From Siphonodentalium dalli (lineage: Eukaryota > Mollusca > Scaphopoda > Gadilida > Siphonodentaliidae), in NCBI GenBank assembly GCA_032622095.1, contig CP136065.1, positions 212,394,151 to 212,458,150 of the forward strand: 64,000 bases of DNA, written 5' to 3'. A program made the translations under genes and the position numbers. Position 1 is the stretch's first letter; each line of letters opens with the position of its first letter. A model generated the notes under the pieces. The model searched no databases, was not told the origin of the DNA, and saw nothing but the letters and a program-made list of their open reading frames with translations. Shown here piece after piece: positions 21,801 to 34,229 of this stretch.

Positions 21801-22480
21801 ATGATAACATTAATACGACTAATCTTGTGATACGCAAACATTATCTGGAATTTGAAATAATTCAGAATCCAAAATAATTCAGAATCAGAAATAATTCAGC
21901 ATCAGAATCAGAAATGTTGATTTTTATAATAACTCGTGTTGTATCTAAATCTACCATTCAGATTTTCGAGCAACATAACTCTTTTATTTGAAATAGGCTG
22001 GGAGACTGTTGAATAGGTATATATATTCTACAAATTGTTTTTACATTTTACATGCAGTCTGTACATTTCCGATGGATATAAATATGTTCTCGGTCCATTA
22101 TTGTGTTCTTCGTCTGGACTTGTATGATAACATAATAACTCTAAGATTTGAATACTCACAAAAGCTGGTGTTTTATTTAGTTTCTATATAGCCGAGAATA
22201 AATTAAAACATCCGATCGAGAGTCTGAACATCTAAATAGACATAGACAGAAAACCAATAGAGCGCCATAATTCAAGGACAATTTTTAAGTTATATTTTAT
22301 TTTAATTCAATGGGCGCTGTAAGCGGAGTATCATGACCTGGTTATATGTCGTGAAGAATTTATGCTAATTCAGTAAAGTAACCTTAGTTTGTTAGATGAT
22401 ATATATATTATAAGCACTATGTATATACGATGGGATATATGCCCATAACAGCTACAGCAACTCATTCACATCACACCGAG
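21801..22480. other. No gene seen
   Basis: AT-rich sequence with an AATAATTCAGAATC repeat (21855-21915). No supported frame. Confidence 0.4.
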
Positions 22481-22639
22481 TCATACAGTGCATTCATGGG
22501 GTATAAAAAATCAACACGCATCGACAACAATGACGGTCTGGCGGCGAGTTGAGCGGACAGTCATAATTGCTTTGTCTGTCTGCTGTTCCACCCATCAGAC
22601 GTCAGCACGAGTGAGTTGTGTGGTGCAGCTGCCCTCGTG

Positions 22640-23502
22640 CTAATGCCGGCCTGAGTGAGACGGTTTTGGATTAGGATTATGGAGCTAATCCCGGACGCCG
22701 CGTTGACCGCAATGCAAAGGAGTCGGATAGTGGATACTGCTAGCTGGCAACTCCAGTCTAGCAGGGGCTATCTGGTCCTTTGCATTGAGTTCCGGACGGA
22801 AGATGCTGGCATTCAGAATTCTGCTGCCCGGGACAGTTACGCCAAAGCCACCAGCCGTAACATGAAGAGAGAGCCTTCGAGAAAGAAAACACCAGCAAGA
22901 CGGAGAAGGGATGCCACCAGAGGGGCAAAGTGGAAGAAGAAGGGGGTGACCGTTGATCTGTCGGTTACCCCTCCCCGTGTGGTTCAGCCGTCCACTGTCA
23001 CAGCCGGTGGGTCGGAGTTGTCTTGAGAGACGCCCAGATGACCCGACCTGCATGGAGACAGGCGACATTGCACCAGCTAGCAGGGACTCCGTTGATCTGC
23101 CGGAGGTCCCTGCTGTCATCGTCGAGGCGAGCAGAGACAGGGACGTGGACACCACCCCAGAAGTTCCTGCCGCCAGCTTCGACGTGGAGATGGAAACACC
23201 ACCCAGCCATTCTCCACCAGGGACGGAAACCACCACCTCCGTCGCCGAAGTACGAAGAGAAGCCGGCGTCGCCAACACCACATCAAATTGAAGAGCGTTC
23301 AACCCTCAAATCAGCGATTTTACACTCCCACTCAGCAGGAATGACGTATCCACTCACCAACTACGAATTCTTCCTGCTGAGGGATCGCCAGGTGTACAGA
23401 GGACCAGGCGAGCAGGACCCTGCACAAGGAAAGGCCACAGTACTCAAAGGAGGCCAAATTGGCTTCTCCAGAAATCCTCCACTACCAAGAAAGAAGAAAT
23501 AG
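22640..23502 (+). pseudogene. Retroelement ORF1-like coding remnant, copy 1
   Basis: The first frame (from ATG 22679) has a basic patch KKTPARRRRDATRGAKWKKK and stops at 23024; a second frame (22953-23291) is acidic and P/T-rich (VDTTPEVPAASFDVEMETPP); a third runs to 23502. A relative on the minus strand at 50969-51782 has the matching basic patch KKSPGHRRRDAERRARWIKR and the same following 'GAGAGACGCCCAG' DNA, which shows this is a dispersed element. A basic RNA-binding-like patch next to an acidic low-complexity tail suits a retroelement ORF1, but no catalytic domain is visible and the clade is unknown. Confidence 0.5.
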
Positions 23503-23576
23503 TGTTCTTATACACATCAACAAATAGCTATTTTTTTTTCTTTCTCAATAAAGGCAAAAACATGAGGGATTAAGGA

Positions 23577-23594
23577 AAGGGCCTCTTGGCCCTT
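23577..23594 (+). terminator. 3'-end stem-loop of retroelement copy 1
   Basis: Seven-base-pair stem (AAGGGCC/GGCCCTT) with TCTT loop, placed between CATGAGGGAT and ATCCCGGGG. The equivalent in copy 2 (51013-51034) pairs GAATAGACC with GGTCTATTC around an ATTC loop on the minus strand. The position is kept while the paired bases differ. A role in RT recognition or RNA processing is inference. Confidence 0.5.
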
Positions 23595-23724
23595 CGACAA
23601 TCCCGGGGTTAGCCACCCCAAACCACCCACATCACAACAATGACGAGACAGCAGAAGAGAACAGTCGCATTTTGACACCGCTCTATCTACAGTAATTAAT
23701 ATAACGCCTACCAACATTCAACAG

Positions 23725-23970
23725 CTCAACATTACACCGGTATTGTATCGCATTGTCTTAAATTTTCGCACCTCGCACCTGGCATTTTCGCACCTCGACC
23801 CCTCCCCTTTGTAACACTGATAGATCTCTTTGTTCAAAATTGAAAACAAATTGAAATCACCCTTCGAGTTGGATATTCTGCAAAATTGTCACCCAATTTG
23901 TACCCGTACAGTAATTACCGAAATCAATATTTGAAACATTCCGAGAACAATGAAAGTGTCAATGACACTG
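23725..23970 (+). mobile_element. LINE B copy 1, 5' module
   Basis: GGTATTGTATCGCATTGTC, two TTTTCGCACCTCG motifs, then TTTGTAACACTGATAG. The same module, in the same orientation, is at 45672-45790 upstream of LINE B copy 2. It is read as the 5' UTR or internal promoter region of the LINE. It is cut off from ORF1 by the TIR element that follows. Confidence 0.6.
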
Positions 23971-26900
23971 TAGCTCAACTTAGGTAGGGGAATAATTTAA
24001 TGGTCGACAGTAAATGGAGGAATAGGAAAAGTGCTAATTTAAATGTCTAAGTAAGACTAGATGTACATGTCAATATCAACATTCATAACAGGTTTCATAA
24101 TGATCGGATCAGGGATGTGGTGATTATGGTGTGCCAAAGGATTTATTGATGCAAAGAGTAAATTCTAAAATGGCCACCGACAGCCATGTTTTTTTTCCGA
24201 ATTACCCCAAAATGACTTGTTCCCATCTACAGCCTTTACAAATCTAATAATGATCTGATCAAAGGTATGACCTGTAGCCTGTGCCAATGGATTTAGTCAT
24301 GCAAAGAGTAAAATCCAAGATGGCTGCTGGCGGCCATGTTTTTCGGCTGAACGACCCCAAAATGACTCGTTTCCCATCTACATGTCATTCTTAACATACA
24401 TGAAAAATTTCATGAAGTTCCGACCAAAGCTACGACCTGTAGCCCGCACCAAAGGATTTATTCATGCAAAGAGTAAAATCCAATATGGCTGCTGGCGGAC
24501 ATGTTTTTTAGCCAAACGACCCCAAAATGACTCGTTCCCATCTACATGTTAATATTAACATCCATGATAAATATCATGATCAGACAAACAGTACGACCTG
24601 TAGCCCGTGCCAATGGATTGAATTTTGAAATCCAAGATGGCTGCCAGCGGCCATGTTTTTTGGCCGTATGACCCCAAAATGACTCGTTCCCATATACATG
24701 TCAATATCAATATTCATGACAAATTTCATAAAGGTCAGACCAAAGGTACGACCTGTAACCTGCGCCAAAGGATTTAGTCATGCAAAGAGTAAAATCCAAG
24801 ATGGCTGCTGGCGGCCATGTTTTTTGGCCGATCGACCCCAAAATCACTCGTTCCCATCTACATGTCATTGTTAACATTCATGACAAATTTCATGAAGTTC
24901 TGACCAAAGCTACAACCTGTAGCCCGCGCCAAAGAATTTAGTCATGCAAAGAGTAAAATCCAAGATGGCTGCTGGCGGCCATGTTTTTTGGCTGAACGAC
25001 CCCAAAATCACTCGTTTCCCATCTACATGTCAATATTAACATCCATGACAAATTTCATGATGATCAGACGAACAGCACGACCTGTAGCCCGCGCCAATGG
25101 ATTGAATTTTGAAATCCAAAATGGCCACCAGCGGCCATGTTTTTTGGCCGAATGACCCCAAAATGACTCGTTCCCATCTACATGTCAATGTCAACATTCA
25201 TGACAAAATTCATAAAGATCAGACCATAGGTACGACCTGTAGCCCGCGCCAAAGGATTTAGTCATGCAAAGAGTAAAATCCATGATGGCTGCTGGCGGCC
25301 ATGTTTTTTGGCCGAACAACCCCAAAATCACTCGTTCCCATCTACATGTCATTGTTAACATCCATGACAAATTTCATGAAGTTCTGACCAAAGCTACAAC
25401 CTGTAGCCCGCGCCAAAGAATTTAGTCATGCAAAGAGTAAAATCCAAGATGGCTGCTGGCGGCCATGTTTTTTGGCTGAACGACCCCAAAATCACTCGTT
25501 TCCCATCTACATGTCAATATTAACATCCATGACAAATTTCATGATGATCAGACGAACAGCACGACCTGTAGCCCGCGCCAATGGATTGAATTTTGAAATC
25601 CAAAATGGCCACCAGCGGCCATGTTTTTTGGCCGAATGACCCCAAAATGACTCGTTCCCATCTACATGTCAATGTCAACATTCATGACAAAATTCATAAA
25701 GATCAGACCATAGGTACGACCTGTAGCCCGCGCCAAAGGATTTAGTCATGCAAAGAGTAAAATCCATGATGGCTGCTGGCGGCCATGTTTTTTGGCCGAA
25801 CAACCCCAAAATCACTTGTTCCCATCTACATGTCATTGTTAACATCCATGACAAATTTCATGAAGTTCTGATCAAAACTACGACCTGTAGCCTGCGCCAA
25901 AGGATTTAGTCATGCAAAGAGTAAAATCCAAGATGGCTGCCAGCGGCCATGTTTTTTGGCCGTATGACCCCAAAATGACTCGTTCCCATATACATGTCAA
26001 TATCAATATTCATGACAAATTTAATAAAGGTCAGACCAAAGGTACGACCTGTAGCCCGCGCCAAAGGATTTAGTCATGCAAAGAGTAAAATCCATGATGG
26101 CTGCCAGCGGCCATGTTTTTTGGCCGAACGACCCCAAAATCACTCGTTCCCATCTACATGTCAATATTAACATCCATGACAAATTTCATGATGATCAGAC
26201 GAACAGCACGACCTGTAGCCCACGCCAATGGATTGAATTTTGAAATCCAAAATGGCCACCAGCGGCCATGTTTTTTGGCCGAATGACCCCAAAATCACTC
26301 GTTCCCATCTACATGTCAATGTCAACATTCATGACAAAATTCATAAAGATCAGACCATAGGTACGACCTGTAGCCCGCGCCAAAGGATTTAGTCATGCAA
26401 AGAGTAAAATCCATGATGGCTGCTGGCGGCCATGTTTTTTGGCCGAACAACCCCAAAATCACTCGTTCCCATCGACATGTCATTGTTAACATCCATGACA
26501 AATTTCATGAAGTTCTGATCAAAACTACGACCTGTAGCCTGCGGCAAAGGATTTAGTCATGCAAAGAGTAAAATCCAAGATGGCTGCCAGCGGCCATGTT
26601 TTTTGGCCGTATGACCCCAAAATGACTCGTTCCCATATACATGTCAATATCAATATTTATGACAAATTTAATAAAGGTCAGACCAAAGGTACGACCTGTA
26701 GCCCGCGCCAAAGGATTTAGTCATGCAAAGAGTAAAATCCATGATGGCTGCCAGCGGCCATGTTTTTTGGCCGAACGACCCCAAAATCACTCGTTCCCAT
26801 CTACATGTTAATATTAACATCCATGACAAATTTCATAATGATCAGACGAACAGTACGACCTGTAGCCCGCGCCAATGGATTGAATTTTGAAATCCAAAAT

Positions 26901-27640
26901 GGCCACCAGTGGCCATGTTTTTTGGCCGAATGACCCCAAAATGACTCGTTCCCATCTACATGCCAATGTCAACATTCATGACAAATTTCATAAAGATCAG
27001 ACCAAAGGTACGACCTGTAGCCCGCGCCAAAGGATTTAGTCATGCAAAGAGTAATATCCAAGATGGCTGCTGGCGGCCATGTTTTTTGGCCGAACAACCC
27101 CAAAATCACTCGTTCCCATCTACATGTCATTGTTAACATCCATGACAAATTTCATGAAGTTCCAATCAAAACTACGACCTGTAGCCCGCGCCAAATGATT
27201 TAGTCATGCAAAGAGTAAAATCCAAGATGGCTGCTGACGGCCATGTTTTTTGGCCGAACGACCCCAAAATGACTCGTTCCCATCTACATGTCAATATTAA
27301 CATCCATGACAAATTTCATGATGATCAAAAGAACAGTACGACCTGTAGCCCGCGCCAATGGATTGAATTTTGAAATCCAAGATGGCCACCAGCGGCCATG
27401 TTTTTTGGCCGAATGACCCCAAAATGACTCGTTCCCATCTACATGTCAATGTCAACATTCATGCAAAATTTCATAAAGATCAGACCAAAGGTACGACCTG
27501 TAGCCCGCGCCAAAGGAAATTGTTGACGGACACACGGACACACGGACACACGGACACACGGACACACGCACACACGCACACACGGACGACGGACGCCAAG
27601 CCATGGCAATAGCTCAAACTTACAAAAGTAAGTTGAGCTA
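23971..27640. mobile_element. 3.67-kb TIR element enclosing a satellite
   Basis: Ends TAGCTCAACTTA (23971-23982) and TAAGTTGAGCTA (27629-27640) are exact inverted repeats. It lies between the LINE B 5' module and the LINE B ORF1 start, so it is an insertion into LINE B copy 1. The right end has its own small hairpin, AGCTCAAACTTAC-AAAA-GTAAGTTGAGCT (27611-27639), and an ACGGACACACGG simple array (27524-27590). No target duplication or transposase was seen. Confidence 0.75.
24080..27525 (+). repeat. ~160-bp satellite, about 21 units with higher-order structure
   Basis: Each unit holds GGCGGCCATGTTTTTTGGCC, ACCCCAAAATGACTCGTTCC, CATCTACATGTCAAT, a CATGACAAATTTCATGA block and CGACCTGTAGCCCGCGCCAA. 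Monomers fall into types by the bases before GGCCATG: A (GCTGCTGGC), B (GCCACCAGC) and C (GCTGCCAGC). From about 24960 to 25770 they run A-B-A' in a ~485-bp period; from about 25600 to 26900 they run B-A'-C-C' in a ~647-bp period. Frames read through it are repeat by-products. Confidence 0.9.
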
Positions 27641-27644
27641 AAAA

Positions 27645-29176
27645 TGGATAATATCACAGATAACCCCATGTTCAAAGAATTCCCGAGACAAAACAATGAC
27701 CTTAAAGCTAAATAGACAAAATGACCACAGAAATTTCCGATATGCGAAAATCAAATGAAATTGCAATTGCCAATATGCAAAAATCAAACGCTATCCAAAT
27801 GGACAAACTTATAAACAAAAATTCGCATCGAAAGACACGGAAAAGAAGAAGAAAACAACGATCAACAAAGGAAAAGGTAAGCAGATTAAAGCTAAACGCA
27901 CTTGCACTGAACCACATCCCGCCCCCATCATTCAACCTTCAACCAGCAATATCAACTGCACACCCGCCACACCAACCTTCAACAATACACAGAACACATC
28001 ACCGAACTCTCAAATAAGTAAAACCTCATCACCAAAAGACAACACAAGCATCGATTCACTCAGACTACAAGAATGTGAATCGCGTTTGTGCATTTAACAC
28101 AACAAAACAGAACGAAATGGAATTTGAACACTCAAATACAAATGAGTGGCAAGTAAACCGACAATCACGAAAAGACAATAGACTAAAACGAAAACTAGAT
28201 GATGAATTCGACCGAGACAACAGAAAAAACCGCAAATTCAATAACAGCAGTCAAAATCAAAGGGTCTCCCTGTCAACTGGTGAACCTATTCAGAAGATAA
28301 CGCTTTTTGCAGAAAACGGAACTTCAGATATGAAGAACAACCCTTTCTTTCTGAAAAAACTTCTTAGAGATCAAGATTTCGAAATCCAAGTTACCAAAAG
28401 CCAGAACTTATCAGTATACCCAAGAAACCTACAGACTAAACTTTACTTTATGAATCACGCCGCCAGGGACCACCCCGTTCTCAGAAAGGTAACATTTCGT
28501 CCAACAAGGGACAAAAGGGATCCCCCCAGAACATAAATGTGGTAATATGCGGGGTAGACCCGGAAATTCCAATAGAAGAAATACAATATGGCATCGGTCC
28601 CCAATTTGAAGCCAAACGAATGTTTTCAACAGAACACGGGGACGCCCCTACAAGAAAGGTTAAAGTCAGACATTCCCAGTAAAGAAAATATGCTAAAGGG
28701 ACTTGGCGCCACTAGAAACAGATACAAAATGGTTGAATACAAACCCCCACTCAGTGCCTGAAATGCTTCGGCTACCAGCACAAAGTTGCCGGGTGCACAT
28801 CAGACACCGAGGTCTGCAAAAAATGTGCAGAGCAACACAATTACAATACTTGCAATTCAGACATTATGAAATGTGTCAACTGCGAGGGGACCACCCGGCC
28901 TCCTTCAAAGGATGCATATCACACAAAGCAGAAGCAGAACTAAAGGATAAAAGTAAGCTAGCATACGCCGCCGTGGCTAAAAAACCAATCAAATCAAGCG
29001 AAGCCATCCGATTCGCAGCTATAGTAGAATGCCTAAGAGAATTCAAAACAAGCAAAGACGATAACAACATTCTACAAAACGTACCTGATAAAGTAAGCAA
29101 ACATTTCAGAACCAATATCTACAGTTCATGCGTTAGAGACTACACTCAAGAAATAAACAAAATAAACCATCATTAA
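27645..29176 (+). pseudogene. LINE B copy 1 ORF1 (gag-like, zinc knuckles)
   Basis: ORF1 of a Jockey-type LINE, expected to bind the element's RNA. It starts ATGGATAATATCACAG at 27644; the first frame stops within 25 codons. Conserved parts, spread over several frames: a helical N-terminus (SDMRKSNEIAIANMQKSN), a P/S/T-rich linker matching copy 2 (PATPTFNNTQNTSPNS), PIQKITLFAENGTSDMKNNP, a GVDPEIPIEEI pre-C2HC-like stretch, then three CCHC knuckles between about 28760 and 28915 (CLKCFGYQHKVAGC, CKKCAEQHNYNTC, CVNCEG). The C-terminus AAIVECLREFKTSKDDNN runs to the stop at 29174-29176. At least four frame breaks make it inactive. Confidence 0.8.
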
Positions 29177-29228
29177 ACATTAATTATTCTTCTCATTCAT
29201 CATATCAATGCATTCAATAGCCCAATAA

Positions 29229-29941
29229 TGGAGGATTTAAAAATCACCCATATAAATATCAATGGCCTCAGAGGCCACAAACAAGAAATTATAGAATATA
29301 TCGAAGACTACAAACCAAAAATCATTGCGCTTAACGAAACAAAACTGGACCACAAATCAAAAATCAGATTTCCAGGATATAATTTAATTCGGAAAGACCG
29401 CACTAGCCACGGCGGAGGTGCTGCCTTCCTTATCCAAGACGGCCTCTAATTCAAACTTGTTGAAATTATTGCACCTATTGATACTGATGGAAATGTTATT
29501 AATGATGAAGTTATTGCTATATATATCACTATTAACAACAAAAAGGTCACCATTATATCCCTGTACTACACTCCACATGATACCTCTCTACCAAAACTAG
29601 AAACACTAAAATTCTTTACAAAAAGAAATAACCAATGTATATTTCTAGGCGACTTCAACACCAAACATCAATTTTTCAATAGCAAACAAACAAACAAACA
29701 TGGCGACATCCTATTTGACATCAAAGAGGAATTAGAACTCATTCACTTAAATGACTCTGGAGAACCAACCCATTGCGAACACAACACAAAGATATGGGAT
29801 ATAATACACCACGCGTTCGCTACGGAGGAAGCTGCCAAACTCGGCATCGAAACCACCATGGGGCCTGATGTTGGAAGGGACCACCTCCCGCTCGAACTAA
29901 AAATAACAAAATTCAAAATCAGCAAAGCAAAAGTTAATTAA
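29229..29941 (+). pseudogene. LINE B copy 1 ORF2, endonuclease domain
   Basis: APE-type endonuclease of a LINE polyprotein. It begins MEDLKITHININGLRGHKQE, has ALNETKLDHKSKIRFPGYN and GGGAAFLIQDGL, then an in-frame stop at 29447-29449. It continues with ISLYYTPHDTS, CIFLGDFNTKHQFFNS and a late SDH-like motif (VGRDHLPLEL; copy 2 has VGSDHLLLEL) and stops at 29939-29941. The first residue of the SDH triad is R here, a second lesion. The start lies 52 nt after the ORF1 stop. RT is absent: the copy ends near 30020. Confidence 0.85.
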
Positions 29942-30029
29942 GAAGAAATATAGCCAAAGCCGACTGGCAGATATTCAAGCAAGAAATTATTTCAAATCTA
30001 TCAAAATCTTACCTTAATTCACCCAAAAC

Positions 30030-31297
30030 GAGATACATGTTTATGGTTATATGATAACAACACTAGGCATAGCGATATGAGTTGTCCCTAAAGTATGTCC
30101 CTTTACATATTGCCCGTTTGAGTGTCATGTAAATAATGTTATCCCCTGGACGCAGAGCGGGAATGGTCAGCACCAAGATGCACGTGCATAAGAACGAATC
30201 TATAACCAATGATGTAGCAAGATTCAGGCGTAATCATGATCGGCCAGTCCACTCTAATTGTCGCTTTCATGCCCGTCGGGATCGTAGCATAGATCAACGC
30301 CATGCTACTATTATAATATTCGTATTGTTAACAAATCCAAATTATTTCAGTTGACCCAGAATATATACCCACAAGCTGGGCAGAACCATAATAGCTAAAT
30401 AGAGTCAAAACTTGTCCTAAAAATCCTATAAAATACTGAACCTTTTGACATGCAGTGTATCGGATCGCCCCGGTGGCCCGGTCCGTCCCCCAGCGCTAAT
30501 ATATAATCAAGCCATGGGATTTCTGCTTGTCTCCCTCAATGTCTGGCTAAAATGACCCCGCAACAGAAGTACCGGTATAGAAAGCATAGTTACCATGCAT
30601 GAGATATATGGGTGCATGGGATTATATGGGATTGGTTTTCCATGACGGCCATCGATGGTCGCTGTGTGAGAGGCCCGAAAGTCCTACACATCAACAAAGC
30701 ATCGATGACAGTTCATCCTATCCAAAATGCAGTCATGGAACTACTGCGATTTGCAATTGGCTACAACGATTCATGCGAATTGTTGTTATTTGGCCGCCGA
30801 CATGTCAGGATGTACTGGTGTATGAAATGTGAGGATATCTGCATGGAATAACCGAAGGAGTGCCAATTTTGACTTAAATGGCTCCCCTGAGGACGAGCAC
30901 TGTTATTGGGCATTTTCGTCAATAAATTACAATACATGAGTTGAGACAAGATATTAGAGTTCTTTAGTTTGTGGAGGAGCACCAGTGAATGCATTTCTTA
31001 ATGAATAATTCCTTATCCCCATATGACGAACCCAGTTAAATTTGTTTCGGTAAGTTTGAAAATCTTCGATGTTGGTGGCCGTTTTGGACGCCATCTTAAA
31101 ACAATTATCAAATATGAAGTGTACATATCGTCATTTATGTCTAGTGTCACAAAATGCACCACAAAATCAGAAAATAACTCCCTGTAAATGCGAGTCTCAC
31201 TCATCAGCCTTTGGTAGCCATATGTGACCGGTTGAAATATATATATATAATCGGCTTTGCACACAAATTAAAATAAAAATTGAAAAAATATTAAATA
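30030..31297. other. No gene seen
   Basis: Unique-looking sequence. Open stretches at 30136-30354 and 30599-30851 have no domain or splice context. 31170-31210 contains 'AAATGCGAGTCTCAC', reminiscent of the MITE palindrome half in MITE 4 but too short to call. Confidence 0.4.
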
Positions 31298-32830
31298 GTT
31301 GACAAAACAAGACAGTCAATGACTGTGGGGTCGCTCACCAGACTGCAAAGACTGATAAGACTGGGATTCTGGAAGTAGATCTAAACAGGATATGTGGCTA
31401 GAGAGGCTTCATGTATGTAGATCGGTGAATATCTACCTTGAAATTACCAACTGTACACTACTGATCACCCCCCTCCTCCAGTTCAACAAGTCCCCTCCCG
31501 ACCGGGCTCCCAAGTCTTAGGTTGGAATTCACAACCGAAATATCAAACTTTCTCAATTGTTGGAAATTTCCAATCTCACAAGCGCCTCTTTATAAAACCA
31601 TTTAGACATGTTTGAAGCCCAATTATCCATGGACCCAAAACACCATACATGTTAGATTAATCAGTCAGCTAGTTCCAAGGTAGATGTTTTAATAAATTTT
31701 GTATTTTAATGATTTTATTAGACACAAAAGTGTTAAGTCCCCATAGGCCCGTCATTTCTTAACAGTTTGACCTCATGTTAACAAATCTGAATCTCAGTCA
31801 CTAAATGATCCCCCATACTATATGTAAGCTAAATAGTCCAACCTCTCTTGAGAAGACATTTTAAGTATTACTACATGTATAGAGACACACAGTTATGTCC
31901 CTGGTCCACCCTATTTAACCTGGTGACCCCATCTGAATAAATTTGAATCGCAGACACCAAAGAACCCTTCATACTAAATATCAGTAAAAAAGACCTGATG
32001 CCGTGATTGTCCTTGTGAAGGAAACATATTGCATATTAAAAGGAAAATTGTCCATCAATTGGCCCCTATTTGAACAGGTGACCCCATTTAAAACAAGACA
32101 ACCAGACCACAGTCCTAAGTTCACAAAATTCCTTTTGCACATCCCTCTTGGAATGAAATTTTACAACTGTCACAAGTACTTCAAGCTTTCGAACTTGGAA
32201 ATTTCCAAACTGACATGCCCCCATAAAGTTAAAATTCAAATGTAACACTATCAGGCATTAAATTTCTAACTGTTCGAAACCCCACCCCCTCTAAACTTCC
32301 GCCCCATTGCCCCACACCCAGGCAGCTTATAAATCAAGAGGAATCAATACATTATTATACCAGTATCAAAAAGCACAGGCATGGTGGCTGGTTGATAATT
32401 AAATCTCTTATCTCCACCCTATTTGAACAAACATGAATCCCCATCTATGAGATCCATTCATTTGGTAATTTCAGACGGTAGATTTTAATAGTTGAACTGA
32501 ACTGATTTTCCTCAAATTTCCTAAAATGACCCCAAATCTGAACAAATCTAAACCCCAGTCACCGAAGTACCCTCCATACCAAACATAAGCTAAATAGGCC
32601 CGATGAAGAAATTGTTCTAAGAATTACTATGGAATGAAAGAGTTATGGCCCTGTTATTAGACCCGATGAACTCATTTGAAGAAATCTGAATGTAAGTCAC
32701 CTAGGGGACATCCACACCAAAATATATAAACCCATTTGATCTTTAATATGTATCTGGAGAAGAAAACAATTGATGAACGGATATAGACATAATGACAGAT
32801 GGATGGATGGGAGTTTGACATAGAGACAGA
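31298..32830 (+). repeat. Old dispersed repeat, copy 2, with tract of related sub-repeats
   Basis: Shares its first 1.2 kb with 12386-13230 (see that entry) and its start, AAACAAGACAGTCAATGACTG...GCTCACC, with 59800-59835. From 31740 it repeats the theme 'CCTATTTGAAC...GTGACCCCATTTGAA...CCATACCAAATATAAGCTAAAT' several times, as do 33840-34090 and 59970-60120. It ends near a GACAGATGGATGGATGG simple repeat (32792-32811). Confidence 0.6.
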
Positions 32831-32960
32831 CAAATTCAATTCAATATACCCCCCCCCCCAGTTTTCTTTGCAAAATCAGGGTATAATGAGTTCAACTGGT
32901 TACTGGTGGTTAAGGAAATAATATTCGAACAGCCAGGCCTGAACATAGTGTCTGATATTT

Positions 32961-33057
32961 GCAGAATGAGGTACCCAAAGGGTGAATTTAATGAATGATG
33001 CAATCCTGCAATTTGGGCTAGCATAACCAAATTCACCCTATGGGGACCTCATTCTGT
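32961..33057. repeat. Hairpin repeat GCAGAATGAGGT..., copy 1
   Basis: GCAGAATGAGGTACCC...GGTGAATTT pairs with AAATTCACCCTATGGGGACCTCATTCTG. Flanking sequence (GGAGACATAGCATCAGATTGAAG, 'CACCCATTGGGCACCT') is shared with the copy at 62751-62843, so the hairpin is part of a longer element of about 250 bp. Confidence 0.75.
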
Positions 33058-33251
33058 TTAGGCCCCAACTGCTATGGGAGACATAGCATCAGATTGAAGT
33101 TCTCCAGTTAAAGTTGGTGGTGTGCACCCATTGGGCACCTAAATTATGCATTTTATCTTCTACAGATAAGGGGATATAGAAACTAAACAGAAGGGAAAAA
33201 GTAAAAATGTCAATTGAAGACCCTATATACTTCCCAGAAGATGATACCTAA

Positions 33252-33350
33252 GCAGAATGAGGACCCTGGCTAGTGTATTTGGTGATGCTAGCCTGCTGTG
33301 CAGGGTAGCATAACTAAATTCACCTTCAGGCTCTGGGGACCCCATTCTGC
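33252..33350. repeat. Hairpin repeat GCAGAATGAGG..., copy 2
   Basis: GCAGAATGAGGACCCTGG pairs with CTCTGGGGACCCCATTCTGC. The interior 'GCATAACTAAATTCACC' matches copy 1. It lies only ~200 bp from copy 1 and shares GTCAGACACACTAAATTCAGG downstream with a CTGAATTTAGC-type flank near 62725. Confidence 0.7.
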
Positions 33351-33779
33351 AAATGTCAGACACACTAAATTCAGGTTTGAGAACAATAATTTGTTTTGAT
33401 TTGATTTCAATGACACACTGACAGGAGTGCTAGCTATGGCATTTGTTCACACCTGTCAGCCTGATAACATCTCAAATGATGACTGTGTATTTATATTAAC
33501 TCTCTCTCCCTCTCTCTCTGTCTGTAGCTAATACAATTTACTGAATCTGCTGGTGGGAGAGATCCTGTGAGTTTGGAGATGAATGGGGGTGGAATGCTGT
33601 TGGTTGAGGGCAGGGTGGTGGTCTGTGTCATGTGGGGGGGGGGGGGGTTGATGGAAAGGGAAAGTTTCCATGATTTCATTAAAGATTTTCATAACTCTGC
33701 GGATGTTACAACGGTGTTAGTTTTTCTAATTTTTTAAAATGTTTTTAAAATGTTTTTTTTTTATTTGTATGTTAAATTG

Positions 33780-34226
33780 ATCAAGGAGTTCGATCTGAAT
33801 TATTTATGTTTTTATTTTATTTTTTTGGAGTTATGTCCCTGGGTCCACCCATATTTGACCCCAGTGACCCCATTTGAACAAATCTGAACCCCAGTCATTC
33901 AAGAACCCTCCATACCAAATATAAGCTAAATCGGCCCAATGGTTCTAGACAAGAAGTCGTTTTAAGAAATACTATGGAGGGAAAGAGTTATGGCCCTGGC
34001 TTCGCAACTATTTGACCCAGTGACCTCATTTGAACAAATCTGAATGAGAGTCACCTAGGGAACATCAACACCAAATATGAATTAATTCGGTCTGATGGTT
34101 TCAGAGGAGAAGATGTTTAAAGAATTGTTGACGGACGGACGGATGGCGCGACGGACAGACGGCACGACGGACGGACGAGGAGTGATGACTATAGCTCCAC
34201 CGGAGACTTCGTCTCAGGTGAGCTAA
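33780..34226 (+). repeat. Dispersed repeat with GACGGACGG tail and AGGTGAGCTAAAA end
   Basis: Two related blocks ('GGAGTTATGTCCCTGGGTCCACCC...' and 'AGAGTTATGGCCCTGG...') are followed by GACGGACGGACGGATGG and TCGTCTCAGGTGAGCTAAAA. This end is the inverse of the GCTCACCTGACTG start seen at 59829 and 31333, so the family has GCTCACCTGA-type inverted termini. Confidence 0.6.
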
Positions 34227-34229
34227 AAA

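Larger units (their letters stand above)
22640..23630 (+). mobile_element. Putative non-LTR-like retroelement, copy 1, with 3' hairpin
   Basis: After the last stop there is AATAAA (23547-23552), CATGAGGGAT, a stem-loop AAAGGGCC-TCTT-GGCCCTT (23577-23594) and ATCCCGGGGTTAGCCACCCC. The inverted relative at 51 kb ends in the same order, with a stem of different sequence. The 5' border is not defined; a GGTATAAAAAATC TATA-like site lies at 22500. Confidence 0.55.

Noticed and set aside
24580-27612. Short open frames within the ~160-bp satellite
   Set aside because: They repeat with the satellite period and have no domain; by-products of repeat sequence.
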